Source of the DNA: Lepus europaeus
Taxonomy: Eukaryota; Chordata; Mammalia; Lagomorpha; Leporidae
DNA: 64,000 nt
Assembly: GCF_033115175.1 (NCBI RefSeq)
Contig: NC_084834.1
Coordinates: forward strand, 78,016,462 to 78,080,461
Reading direction: 5' to 3'
Position 1 is the stretch's first letter; each line of letters begins with the position of its first letter. The notes under the pieces are model-generated. The model did no database searches. It was not told where the DNA came from and saw only the letters and a program-made list of their open reading frames with translations. Of the stretch, positions 35,683-48,600 are shown piece after piece. Made by a program: the position numbers and the translations under genes.

Positions 35683-36804
35683 CTGCATTAGAAAGAAATT
35701 TAAACAAGACAGTAATTGAGACATGAAATATAACTTCTGTCATGTCTTATAGCAAATGATATACACATATACATATATGAAGTTTAGGTGAATCAGATAC
35801 TCAAAATTCATAACAGAAAATATTGTCATCGTCCTTCCTTTAATGCGCTATTTGTTCTCTAACATGTTCTTTCACTCTTATAGGCAACCATAACTTGGGT
35901 AGTAAAGATCTAGAATAGGTGATAGGTAAGGGTGGTAGACAAGGATGAGACCAGTGAGAGAAAAGAGGTCTATGTTCCTGACAGATGAAATGATAGAATA
36001 GACAAACAAGTTAAAACAAATTAGTGTACATATATGACTTTTGCAAGACCTACATGGTTGTGCCCAAGTAGGAGGAGGGATTTGGGGAGATGCTGAATAT
36101 CAACAATGGAGAAACATGGGTATGATCTGGGATATTTTTACACACAAAAAAGTCCATGTGTCTAAACGGTAAAATATATGTGGAACCTACAGATATACAT
36201 GAAGTTGAATAATAGAAAAGCATTACTGTTAACGATTTTTTAGTTCTAGCGTAGGGAATTGGGTAGGGAAGGCCAGACACAGTATGTTGTACTTGTAGTT
36301 AGAGTGGTGAAGTACTTCCTAATTTCTAAAGTACACTTATTGCCTGTTAGCATAAAGAGCCTTCTTTGGATTTGATTAATCCCTCTGGAACCTGCTGGGA
36401 TACAGAGTGACTGTGAGGGAACTCTAATTGATAACTATAATATGCCTGGTACAAGTGGAACTTGTAGAAATAACAAGACAGATTTTTGAGGCTTATAGAT
36501 ATACTTCGTGTTTATTCTATAGTTATTACTGTGCTTGTTTTAAAAGAAGGAGTAGATGTTTGTTTAGCCTAGTGGTTAATATTTGTGTCCCACACATTTG
36601 ATCCCCAGTTCTAGATCCCTATTCTGGCTTCCTGTTAATGCAGACTCTGGGAGCCAGTACTGGTTATACAAGTAGTTGGGTTCCTGCCACCATTGGGTAA
36701 CCTAGATTGAGTTCTCAGCTCTTGGCTTTGGCATCAGCCCAGCCTCAGACCTGGCCATTGCAGGCATTTGGAGAGTGAACCAGTGGATGGAGCTTTCTCT
36801 CTCA

Positions 36805-36868
<64 letters not shown>

Positions 36869-36884
36869 CTCTCTCTCTCTCTCC

Positions 36885-36925
<41 letters not shown>

Positions 36926-39900
36926 ACCAGATATAGGCTGGGATGGGCCTCTGGGAGTTGGACAAGCGAGACACAAAAAACTGCTCTTTTCTTTTGCATT
37001 TCAGGTGTTTCATAGGGCACCTGCTTGTGGTTGATTGCCATTTTGCTCTTCTCGTTGATTTTGTTGCCAGTGAAATCATTTAGTTCCGTGACAGTTGAGC
37101 TGTGAACAACCAAAACTCTGAGACCCTTGCTTTTTTGTTAGGTTGATGCATGTGTTCCCTTCTTATTGAATTAGCATGGCAGAACCTATAGCTCCTGTTG
37201 TCCTGCTCCTTTGCTTCCCAAAGATTGTGTCCCTGATAAAGCACTGTGCCTATCAAAACAGTGGTAAAGTTACCTCAAGTTTATCTCTAGGAGAAATTCA
37301 ACAGATGCTGCCCCTTGAGAGTTGTGCTGGAAATCACTATTGTACTGTTTTCCCTTTAAAAACACAGATCCTTAAAATTTAGGCTTCTAAATAATTAGTA
37401 CTTACTGGTTTTCTTATATCAACTCAGTAATTATCACAAACTCTACTTAACCTTTTGATGCTTCCTTATTTCCTTCAGGTCCTTGATTTAACACCCTAAA
37501 TTAATTGGAGAAAGAAAAATGAATTTCAAAAGTGTTTTCTAGACTACCTCATTGCATATGTATCTTAAATATGCTATCCAAATTCTTTGTTTTTAATGCA
37601 AATAGTATTTAAATTATCTTCCCAATAAAAATTAATTTTCTTTGATTAATATCACTAACATATCATATGTTAGTTGCTAAGGTAGAAAAAAATGACCCTT
37701 ATTATCTTCCAGTTTCTGATTTTATGAAAACTCCAAGGTAGAGACAAATTGCAACTCAAAAAATTTTTCTGTCTTAATGCTTTCTACAGTGACATGTTTT
37801 GTGAATATTTATTTTCTCTGACTTAATGCTTTGCTTAATTTTCAACATTAAAGCATAAGATTTTCTCTTTCCACTTATACATTCTCTCACTATAATGTTA
37901 TAATACACAAATATGTATTTATCTCCTATTATTGAAATTACAGGGTTAAGAAAAATTTCTCCTGAAATAATGTCCAATTCTCTTAGTAGTTACTTTTTCT
38001 TTCTGGAAGCCCCCAGGAATATGCCAGAGAAAATTAAGTTAAACAATGATTTTCATCTTGCATTATTCTACATCAAAATGGATACCAGTGTGGGATGAAC
38101 AAATTAGAAAATAACCATAAAAATACAATTTAATTTCCTTTTGTGCTTCTGTTTTTAGTTAAATTAAAAAAAAAAAAAGAAAGAAAGCCTGTATTTTCTT
38201 AGATTTTAGGTGACTGCTCATGCAATGCCCCCAGCAGCATGGGAATTTCCTCAAAGAGATAGACAGTCATAGTCTCTACAACCTATTCTGAACAGTAAGA
38301 TTGAGAACAATTTTCATATTACACTTCTGAGAATAAAAGATAACAAATGTGTCGCGGCTGTTCACTGGATAAAAAGGAGACTTAACAGCTCAGCATGTTT
38401 TGCATTCTGAGGGACAAACACAAGAGATTCTAAAGTCTTCATGTGCCCTCGTCCCTCTAGAAGGCCATTAAATCTAATTTACCTGGTTGGTTGATGTGTT
38501 TCGCTAGGTCTGGTCAGCACTTTTGGTTTTGCAGGTGAATTTGAGGGTGATTTAACCATCTTTGGCCTCCCATTCTCTGTGGCTGGTTCAACCATGGTAT
38601 TTCTTCTGTGATGAGGCAACAAGTTCACCTCAGCCAGCTCAGAATGAATCACGGCTGAGACCCACTCTTTTTCTGATTTAAAAGGGAAAAGGAAGTTGAA
38701 GTGGGAAGTGGAGTTGTCATTATTATTTCCCCTAGAAGCACAAGAGTAGTTCTTTCATCTAGCATCCCAGTGTGAAAGAGCAGTAATCTACTATCTGGGT
38801 TAGGTACCTTTGTATGTAGAGATTTCAGCATAAAAATTGGTTTACTTCAACCTAGTTTCTATTGACCTGTGACACTGTAGGGCGCCCAGAGTAAATAACT
38901 CACTGTGGTACTTGGCCCTGAATTGCAATGGAATTATTCTAAAATACTGAGTACAAAAGCCAGCTTTATAGGCTACTGTCAAAAATATAACAGTAGTCAC
39001 ATAATATGTTTATCTATACAAATGTAATAAGTACAATGGGGCACGTTAAAATACAGACTAATAGTTAAATAAGTGGTTGTAAGCATATCAAGAAGGATTA
39101 CATCAAAGTACCCATTGAAATTATGTCTTGTGAATTTTATTGATTATTCCTGTTCTTTCTTACCATTTTTCTGTGGTTTATCTGTACTTTTCTCTCAACC
39201 ATAAGCATTTATTTTTTGTGTGATGCATTAAATGTTACATTCTTTTAAAAAGGAAACAGACTAATTGCTTATCAAGTACTGCTCATTGCCTGAAGAGTCT
39301 TCCTGAATTTCTAGGGTAAGGTGCTATATCAAAATGTCTCTCATTGTAAACAGTAGCATGTCCCCGCACACACGGGTCCCTCCTAACACTGATTAGCGCA
39401 GTGATTCCTGCAGTGGCCCCCAGACCAACATTGTCAATATCACCTGAGAACTTGTTAAAAATGCAAATTCTATTGCCGGCTTTGGGGCACAGGGGGCTAA
39501 TTTGCCACCTATGGTGCTGGCATCCTGTATGAGTGCCCACAGTCTCGGCTGCTTCACCTCTGATTCCACTCCTGCTAATGAGCCTGGGAAAGTAGCAGAA
39601 GATAGTCCAAGTTCTTGAGCCCCTACTCCTTTGTGGAAGACCCATATGGAGTTCCAGGTTCCTGGTTTAAGCCTGACCAAGGCTTAATCTTTGTCTCTCC
39701 CTCTCACTGTTAACTCTGCCTTTCAAATAAATAAATAAATCTTTTTTAAAAAAATGCAAATTCTCAGGCCCCACCTCCAAGGTTTTGCCTTAGTCTGAAG
39801 ACCAGGTTGATTTGACAATGGCTACTCTGTCACTTAGGCTGTCCTGCTTGAGAATGGCAAATGTTTTCATGAAACAGGCCATGAGAGGCAGAAGGGAGGC

Positions 39901-42569
39901 TGGGAAGTGACTGAGCTGATGGATTGAGGTGGGGTGGGGTTTGTTGGAGAGGGAATTGGCAGAACTGTCTGGATCTACTGCCATCCACCCCTAAGGAAAG
40001 AAGCTGGTTCTGCATTCAGGGTTCACAGCAGGCCAGGGCAAGTGCTCAGGAAAAGCCAGAGTGCACGGACTTTGGGAAAGCACAAACCAGCTGTGGATGA
40101 ACATAAGGCTGCCCTAGACACAAGTGTTTCATGTTACTCAAATGAATTCAGTGTGAGGCACGGTGAAGTTGGGGTTCATGAGTGATGAGCATGCTTGCAC
40201 GTGAATAATACAGGCCTGTGATGATTCTGATACTGAAACACTGCAATATTCTGATATTGTAACATTATCTTTGAAAAATCCAAGGTAGAAAAACATCACT
40301 ATGCGCGTCTTCCCAGTTTCAGGTCAGTGTTTGTAGATACTTATCTTAATCTCACCTTTTGTATTTGCATGAAGCAGCCACTGGAGAACTTCTGCCAGAG
40401 AATCCGTATGTAAAATGTCACAGAGCTTTGCCAGGATCTGACAAGGAAGATGAGAGTTACATGGGGAGCAAGTAAATGGTACCTGCTTCTAAGGTTCCTC
40501 ACGTCACTGTATATGATACACAATTAAGTCAACTAGGATTTCAGCCTGGAAGCTAGATTTCAAATAGCACACTGCAGAGTTTTGGCAAAACAACGTTCCT
40601 ACTACGTGAGATAACTTAGCTTTAGGCAGTGCAGTGTTTTTTCTTGTTTTGTCTGTTCAATACCAGTCCCTTCTGGTAGCACCATTTCCTTCTTTTGGGG
40701 AACTGATCCTTTCCCACTGCACCATGGGGTCGATGGGTATCTGGCAATCACAGAACTGCTCTCCACAGTTTAGTGGAGAGGGATGGGATCGGAGCTGAAT
40801 TCAGCATTGCACCTCAGTTCCTTGAGCACAGTGCTTAGCCTAACAGGATAGGAATATTGCTACCATTGGTCATTCAGAGTCCTCCCTTGAGACTTTTAAT
40901 TTTTTTTTGTAGTTTATTTCTTTTTTTTCTAACTTTTATTTAATAAATATAAATTTCGAAAGTACAACTTTTGGATTATAGCGGCTTTTCCCCCCATAAC
41001 CTCCCTTCCACCCGCAACCATCCCATCTCCCACTCCCTCTCCCATCCCATTCTTCATTATGATTCATTTTCAATTACCTTTATATACAGAAGATCAACTT
41101 AGTATATACTAAGTAAAGATTTCAACAGTTTGCACCCACACAGATACACAAAGTATATAAAGTGCTGTTTGAGTACTAGTTATACTGTTAATTCACATAG
41201 TACAACAAACTAAGGACAGAGATCCTACATGGGGAATAAGTGCACAGTGACTCCTGTTTTTGATTTAACAATTGACACTCTTATTTATGACGTCAGTAAT
41301 CACCCTAGGCTCTTGTCATGAGCTGCCAAGGCTATGGAAGCCTCTTGAGTTCACAAACTTTGACCTTGTTCAGAGAAGGCCATAGTCGAAGTGGAAGTTC
41401 TCTCCTCCCTTCAGAGAAAGGTACCTCTTTCTTTGATGGCCCATTCTTTCCACTGAGATCTCACTCACAGAGATATTTTATTTAGGCCATTTTTTTTAAC
41501 ACAGTGTCTTGGCTTTCCAAGACACTGATCTGAATGCCATAAGGGCTGATTCTGAGGCCAGACTGCTGTTTAGGGCATCTGCCATTCTATGAGTCTGCTG
41601 TGTATTCCGCTTCCCATGTTGGATTGTTCTCTCATTTTTAATTCAGTTATTATTTTTTCAACTTTTATTTAATAAATATAAATTTCCAAAGTACAATTTT
41701 TGGATTATAGTGGCTTTCCCCCCATAACCTCCCTCCCACCCGCAACCATCCCATCTCGTACTCCCTCTCCCATCCCATTCTTCATCAAGATTCATTTTCA
41801 ATTACTTTTCTATATAGAAGATCAACTTAGTATATACTAAGTAAAGATTTCAACAGTTTGCACCCACAGAGAAACACAAAGTATAGAGTACTGTTTGAGT
41901 AGTAGTTTTACCGTTAGTTTACATAGTACAATACATTAAGGACAGAGGTCCTACATGGGGAGTAGGTGCACAATGACTCCCATTGTTGATTTAACAATTG
42001 ACACTCTTATTTATGACGTCAATAATCACTCTAGGCTCTTGTCATAGCCAAGGCTATGGAAACATCTTGGGTTCACCAACTCCGATCTTATTTAGACAAG
42101 GCCACAGTCAAAGTAGAAGTTCTCTCCACCCTTCAGAAAAAGGTACCTCCTTCTTTGTCTATCAGTTATTATCAGCAGACACTACAGATTTTTTTAAAAA
42201 AAAATCTAGACTACAGGCTGAGTGTAGGTAATAGAGGAGATAGAAATATGAAACACTTAATCCTATTAAAAGTGGACCATAGGCTGGCGCCGCAGCTCAA
42301 TAGGCTAATCCTCCACCTGCAGCGCCGGCACACCGGGTTCTAGTCCTGGTTGGGGTGCCGTATTCTGTCCCGGTTGCCCCTCTTCCAGGCCAGCTCTCTG
42401 CCAGGGCCCGGGAGTGCAGTGGAGGATGGCCCAAGTGCTTGAGCCCTGCACCTGTATGGGAGACCAGGAGAAGCACCTGGCTCCTGGCTTCAGATCAGCA
42501 CAATGCGCCGGCTGCAGCGCGCCGGCCATTGGAGGGTGAGCCAACGGCAAAAAGAAGACCTTTCCCTCA

Positions 42570-42600
<31 letters not shown>

Positions 42601-45600
42601 CACTCTGCCTGTCAAAAAAAAAAAAAAAAAAAGTGGACCATAACAGTCATGAAAATAAAGTACAAGGAATTATTAGGTAAGTACCTATAATGAATTTTCC
42701 AGTTTGCACTTTATTGTGCCTGCTGCTGGGGTTTAGACTTATCTGGAATTCCTATGTATGTACTGTACTTCAGTCCTACATACTCATCTGCCTATCAGAT
42801 GCATCCATTTATATATAGAATACAAAAGTACTTTAGACAGAAAATAGCTAAAATAAATCCATATTTCTTTCTCTAAAACCCACTGCAAGCTTACTATTTT
42901 TCCTGATTCCCATGTCAGTGAATTGCACCAGCACCCATGAACTGTCCAAGCCAGAGGCTGCGATTCCTCCTGGACAACTGTCTTCCCATTTCCTACCAGA
43001 TACTGCCAAACAACAGATTCATTAAATTCTACCTTCTTGTTGCTTCTGAGATCTCTCCATTTCTCTTTATCCCCATTGCTTTGATTCAGTCTAAAGGAAC
43101 AGCAATTCTTGCTGGCATGCTGTAACGCCCTTTCTTCTAGTCTACCTCAAACCTTGAATTATTTTTAACTCAATAAACATTTGGGCCAGACATTGATCTA
43201 GGTACTGGAGATATAGAAGTGACATGTAAGTGCTGAAAAAAAAAATAACTACTTTGGTCTAATAATATGTATAATGTTTGGTATAATAATATAATAACAT
43301 TAAATATGAACTCAAATATAACAGGTATACTTTAATCTTACATTAAGTTGAAGATAATGGCAAAAATAGAAAAAGAGTCCTCTAGTGTTCTAGGCCACTG
43401 TGTCTCTATTGTAATTGATACAGTGACTGCACATCATTCCTAGCTGCTTCTAACTCATAGATCACTCACTGACCAAGCATATCCTAAAGAACATAATTAT
43501 CCTCTTGGTGAAAGGAAGTTGAACATGAACTTCTGGGAAACCCCCCTCAGTTCCCTTTGTTATGGATAGCTACATAGGTGTACAATGTACCAGAGTAGCT
43601 TCCAATCCCTTGTGGTATTTGTTTCTGCATCTTGGGGCATGGAAAACCAGGCTGTTAAACCAGACTTCTGAGTGCCAGGGAAACTATGGCTGTTCCGAAC
43701 GGCCCCAGTACAGTCTGGATCAGAGAAATAGAAAAGTACCTATCCACTTAGTATTTTCTGAGTGACCCAACCCTTGGGAATTTATTAAAGTCATTCTCTG
43801 AAATCCTGAAAAGAAGTTGTCTTCCAAGATCTCCTGATTTCTTGGAGCAGAGTAGCCCTAAATCCTCAAGGTTACTTCTTGTTTCTTTTGTCATAAAGCT
43901 AACTGAACAGTAGTATATGAGATCCCCTGTATTATCATGGCTGGAAAAAACTCAGAACAGAATACCATAGAAGTTTCTGTAGTTGAAAAGTCTTCTTCCA
44001 ACTCCAGAAAATGGATTCTCAGCATTGGAAATATCCAGCACCATCCAGCAAAGATTCTGAAGATGCTAGCCCTGGTACCTCCCATAAAAGCTGTCCTCTG
44101 CCATCCTATCTTTTGCAAGACTTTTCAATTCTAACAATAAGTTTTCCAGAATGTTTCCAGAACTTCAGTTCTGAGTGCCTGTCCTGAATGTATTTCGTGA
44201 AGTGGTAGAATTTATTCTTGATATTCTCCTTTGTCACTGACATTATTCTAGAATGACAAGTCTGTGCGCTCTAAGGCTCAGAGCAAATTTTAGTAGATGT
44301 GGTGCTTCCTTAATCAGGCTATGAGATGGAACTTTTTCATTAGTTCACACTAGGAGGAAGCTCACCTCTCACTGGACATATGGGATTAGGAATCAAGATT
44401 AAGGATCCACCCTCAGTTTGCAAGTGCTGTGACTTGAAAGGGTGTGTACAAAGAACATGGATGGGTACTTGTCTAAAAAGACCTTTCCTTCTTGAATCAC
44501 AAGATCAGATCTGGCAAGATTTAGTGACGCCAAATCTCTGTGACGAGTGGCACTAGAGAGCATAGGAGAAATAAAAAAATAAACTGGGGATGATGAAACA
44601 GCAGACGGGAGATCCTTCTATGTCTCTGTCTTTCTGTGTCTCTGTCTTTCAGATAAATAAATAAGCTAACATTTAAAAAATTAAATATAAATTTTTTTCT
44701 GTTTAGCACTTCAAAATGGCATTCCATTGTATTATCCTTTATGTGTTTTTTTTTTTCCTTAAAGATTTCTTTATTTGAAAGGCAGAGTGACGGGGTGTCA
44801 GGGGTAGAGATAGATAGAGACCTTCCATATGCTGGTTCACTCCTCAAATGGCTAAAATGGCTGGAGCTGGACTAGGTTGAAGCCAGGAGCCTGGGAACTC
44901 CAACCAGGTCTCCCAAGGGGTGGCAGAGACTCAAGTGCTTGGGCCATCATCTGCTGCATTCCCACATGTATTAGAAGGGAGCTAGATTGGAAGCAGAGCA
45001 GCTGGGACTTGAACTGGCATTCCAATATGATATGCCAGCGTTGCAAGCATCAGCTTAGCCCGCTGCACCACAATACTGCCCCCCACCTCCCACTTACATG
45101 TTCCTAGTGAAAAGTCTGCAGTCAGCTGTTGGGAGAGGAGGACCAAACTGAGCACAGAACAGTGTTTTAGAATTCAGCCTAGTATAACCTGACATTGTGC
45201 AGATCCTAATGGTCCTTGTCCTGAGGCCAGTGCCTACAGGTGGAACCCCATGGAAAACCATGGTCCCAGGTGATCAGACTTACGACTTGGCCTACATCAC
45301 CTTTAACAGGCTGTGAGTCCACCATAAGCAGCCAGAAATGCATAGCAGCATGGTCGTTGGAACTACTCCCATGCTGCTCTGGTCTCGGGAGGCTGTAGGT
45401 TACAGCCAATGTAGCATTGAGATGCTGAGGCTATGGGATTGCCTACCCCATTCCTTCCCTGAGCAGCAAAAACCTAGAGTAATTATTCAATTGGGGGAAG
45501 GAAATGAGGTGTGTGCTAAGTCCATTGCGTAGGAACCTTGGGCCCATCTTTCCATGGTGAGGCCCAGACCTACGCAGAGTTACATGCCTGGGTATTGGCA

Positions 45601-48600
45601 TTGTTGTATAGTGGGTTAAGCCTCTGCCTGCCATGGCAGCATCGTATACGGACACTGATTTGAGTTCCAGCTGTTCCACTTCTGATCCAGCTCCTTGCTG
45701 ATGTGCCAGGGAAGGCAGCAGAAGATGGCCCAAATCCCTGGGCCCCTGCATCCACATGAGAGACCTGGATGAAACTTCTAGCTCCCAGCTTCAGCCTTGC
45801 CCAGTCCTGGTCATTGCCACTGCAGCCATTTGAGGGGTGAGCCAGCATCAATTTCTCTCTCTTTCTCTGTCTCTAACTCATGAATAAAAATGTTAAAGAG
45901 AAAAGACTTCTAGGCCTGGACACGGGCCAGTGACTCTAGATGAGGTGTTTGGGCCTACCTCAGCCCCAGGAAGAGGCTTGCAAGGAAGGACTACCCCATT
46001 GTAGGAACTTCTTAAGTTCATTTGGAACAACACAGCAATTGCAGATTTGTATCCTCATGTTGTTGCCATGTTATGGATTTAATCAACCTCCCTCTTACTT
46101 TTATTTCCTGGTCCAGATAGTTAGGTATGCGAACGGTGCTCTCTTTGACTTCCACCTTGGTAGGCATCACCTCAGAGGAACAGGATCCAGCAGCGGAGTA
46201 CACCCTTGGGGGTGATGGTGGCTTTGTGACCTTACTTTCTTCCTAAATCAAGAGTATAATAAAAATCCATGCATTTATATCCACTTCTATTTGCATGAAA
46301 ATTAAATGTAAGATGAGTGAGAAGTATTGTAATTACTTAGATGCATGAAAGTGAATAGAGATTATTTTTAATCCCCCCAAGCTCTATCACATAGTTTTAA
46401 TTGGAGACAAGAACAAATAGCAATGTATATATTAACTTTTAGTAAGGCATTGAAAACCTTCGTTTAAGCACCGAGATGGTGATTTTTAGATGTTAAATGT
46501 GTTACCTTTATTTGTATTGCCATTGCAGATAACAACCATCCCATGACAGATGAGATCTGCCATTGAGTTGTAAAGATTTCTCTTTAATGACCGGGAAAGG
46601 ACAGCTGAGAGGTTTTATGCTTTGACTGTAAAGCAGTTATAGGGTGCACATTGCTACTTCCTTCCTCTGCTAAGAGGATGGAGAAAAGCTGTTTTCTAGT
46701 TCCAAGAGGTAAAAACACTGTTTGCAATTAAAAAACAATTTTAAAAAGGTGGGGGTTTTGAGGGCTTGAAGTCCAGGAAGAGTTACAGAAGCCTTGGGTC
46801 TGTGTTGAAAACAACCTGCAGAAGTATCACTATGTTGCTAGATCTGTATATTTGAAGTACATGAAACTTGTCTAACTTAAATAAAATTTTTAAAAAGTGA
46901 CTGATACTTAAAGGCATTCAGAAGAGAGTGAGTCAATACCTAGGACTGTGATGATCATCACTGACAGAACACATATAGTGAGGATAAAGCTGGAGTTTAT
47001 GTACAGCCATTGTTTTTTAAACATTTATTATGCAGACTTATTTTGGGGAGGAATAGTAAATAATTATTTTGTCCAAACTTCCCACTAAACATAACTAAAA
47101 AGACTAACTAAAAAAATTTTTTTTAAATTAAAAAACCAGAGTGAATAAAAGTGTGAGCAGGAACTAGGAAGCCTGTGCTGTAACAAGTACAATGGCCATT
47201 TTTACCCTGAGGTCATTGTCTGATCCCATAAAATGGGAGCTTTCTTTGTGACAAGTCTTTTAAGGGTCTGAGTGACAGAGCCCAAATAAAGGCCACCCAA
47301 GGGCTACATCCTCAAGGTGAAGATGACCTACAAGTGAAGTAGTCTGAAAAAAATACAGCCTGGGATCAAGGTTTACACTTGGTTTAGTTTGGTCTAGATG
47401 GATAAGGCCTCTGGTTTTCTATATAAGAAAGCACAAAGTTTGGGAAGGAAGAGTTTGGGCTTCAGATTCTTAAAAATAATACTTCATACATATGTCCAGC
47501 AACTGAGCCAGGAGTTAAAGAAGAAATTTCAATAAGAATTACAGAATATTTTGCACAATGCTAATGAAAATGCTTCATAGCAAAAAATGTGAAAGTATCT
47601 AAAGTAGTCTTTAGAGAATTGATAGTTTTTTGTTTTTTTTTTTTTTGACAGGAAGAGTGGACAGTGAGAGAGAGAGACAGAGAGAAAGGTCTTCCTTTTG
47701 CTGTTGGTTCACCCTCCAATGGCCGCCGTGGCTGGCGCGCTGCAGCCGGCGCACCGCGCTGATCTGAAGCCAGGAGCCAGGTGCTTCTCCTGGTCTCCCA
47801 TAGGGTGCAGGGCCCAAGCACTTGGGCCATCCTCCACTGCACTCCCTGGCCACAGCAGAGAGGCGGCCTGGGAGAGGGGCAACCGGGACAGAATCCGGTG
47901 CCCCGACCGGGACTAGAACCCGGGGTACCGGCGCCGCAAGGCAGAGGATTAGCCTATTGAGCTGCAGCGCTGGCTGAGAATTGATAGTTTTAAAATACAT
48001 GTAAAAGGGGTCTTCAAAAAGTTCATGGGAATGTATATTATGAAAAATTATGCATGGATTTCAAAATGTTTTTTTGACTAAAATAAAGTTTCCCTTTAAA
48101 AAAAAAAACTATTTGAAAGGGAGAGTGACAGAAAGAAAGGGAGAGAGAAAAGAGAGAGAGAGGGAGAGAGAAAGAGAGAAATCTTATTTCACTCCACAAA
48201 TGGCTCCAATAGCCATGGCTGGACCAGCAGTACAAAGCTCATCCGGGTCTCCCACATGGATGGCAGGGGCCAAGTCCTCAGGCCACCATCTGTTGCATTG
48301 CCAGACACTTTTAGCAGGGAGCAGGAGAGGAAGCAGAGCACTCAGGACTGGAACTGGTGCTCTGATATGGGATGCCAGCATTGCAAGCAGTGACAATCCA
48401 CTGTGCCACAATGCTGTCCCTAAACTTATCTTTTAATTTCATTTTTCCACAAGCTTTTTGAAGCCCCCTTGTATTAGAAAGATAGAAGAAGTTAGAAGTA
48501 CAATAATGTGTGTGAATAGAAAGAGAAAAGTAAGCGCAATCTAAATTAACAAAATAGAACAAATATAAAACATAGAGGATCAAAAAAATTACAAAAATTA

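Noticed and set aside
36330-36420. Second candidate for the missing C4orf17 exon
   Set aside because: It would need a GC donor and shows no similarity to the expected VSSQGSEENKE-type peptide.
36780-36930. Regular short repeats resembling an array
   Set aside because: Simple (TTTC)n and (TC)n from a SINE tail. No spacers, so not CRISPR or a minisatellite array.
38180-38300. Candidate for the missing C4orf17 exon (an AG followed by an open stretch)
   Set aside because: In the required phase it meets a stop after about a dozen codons and does not match. The exon at 37452-37495 fits exactly.
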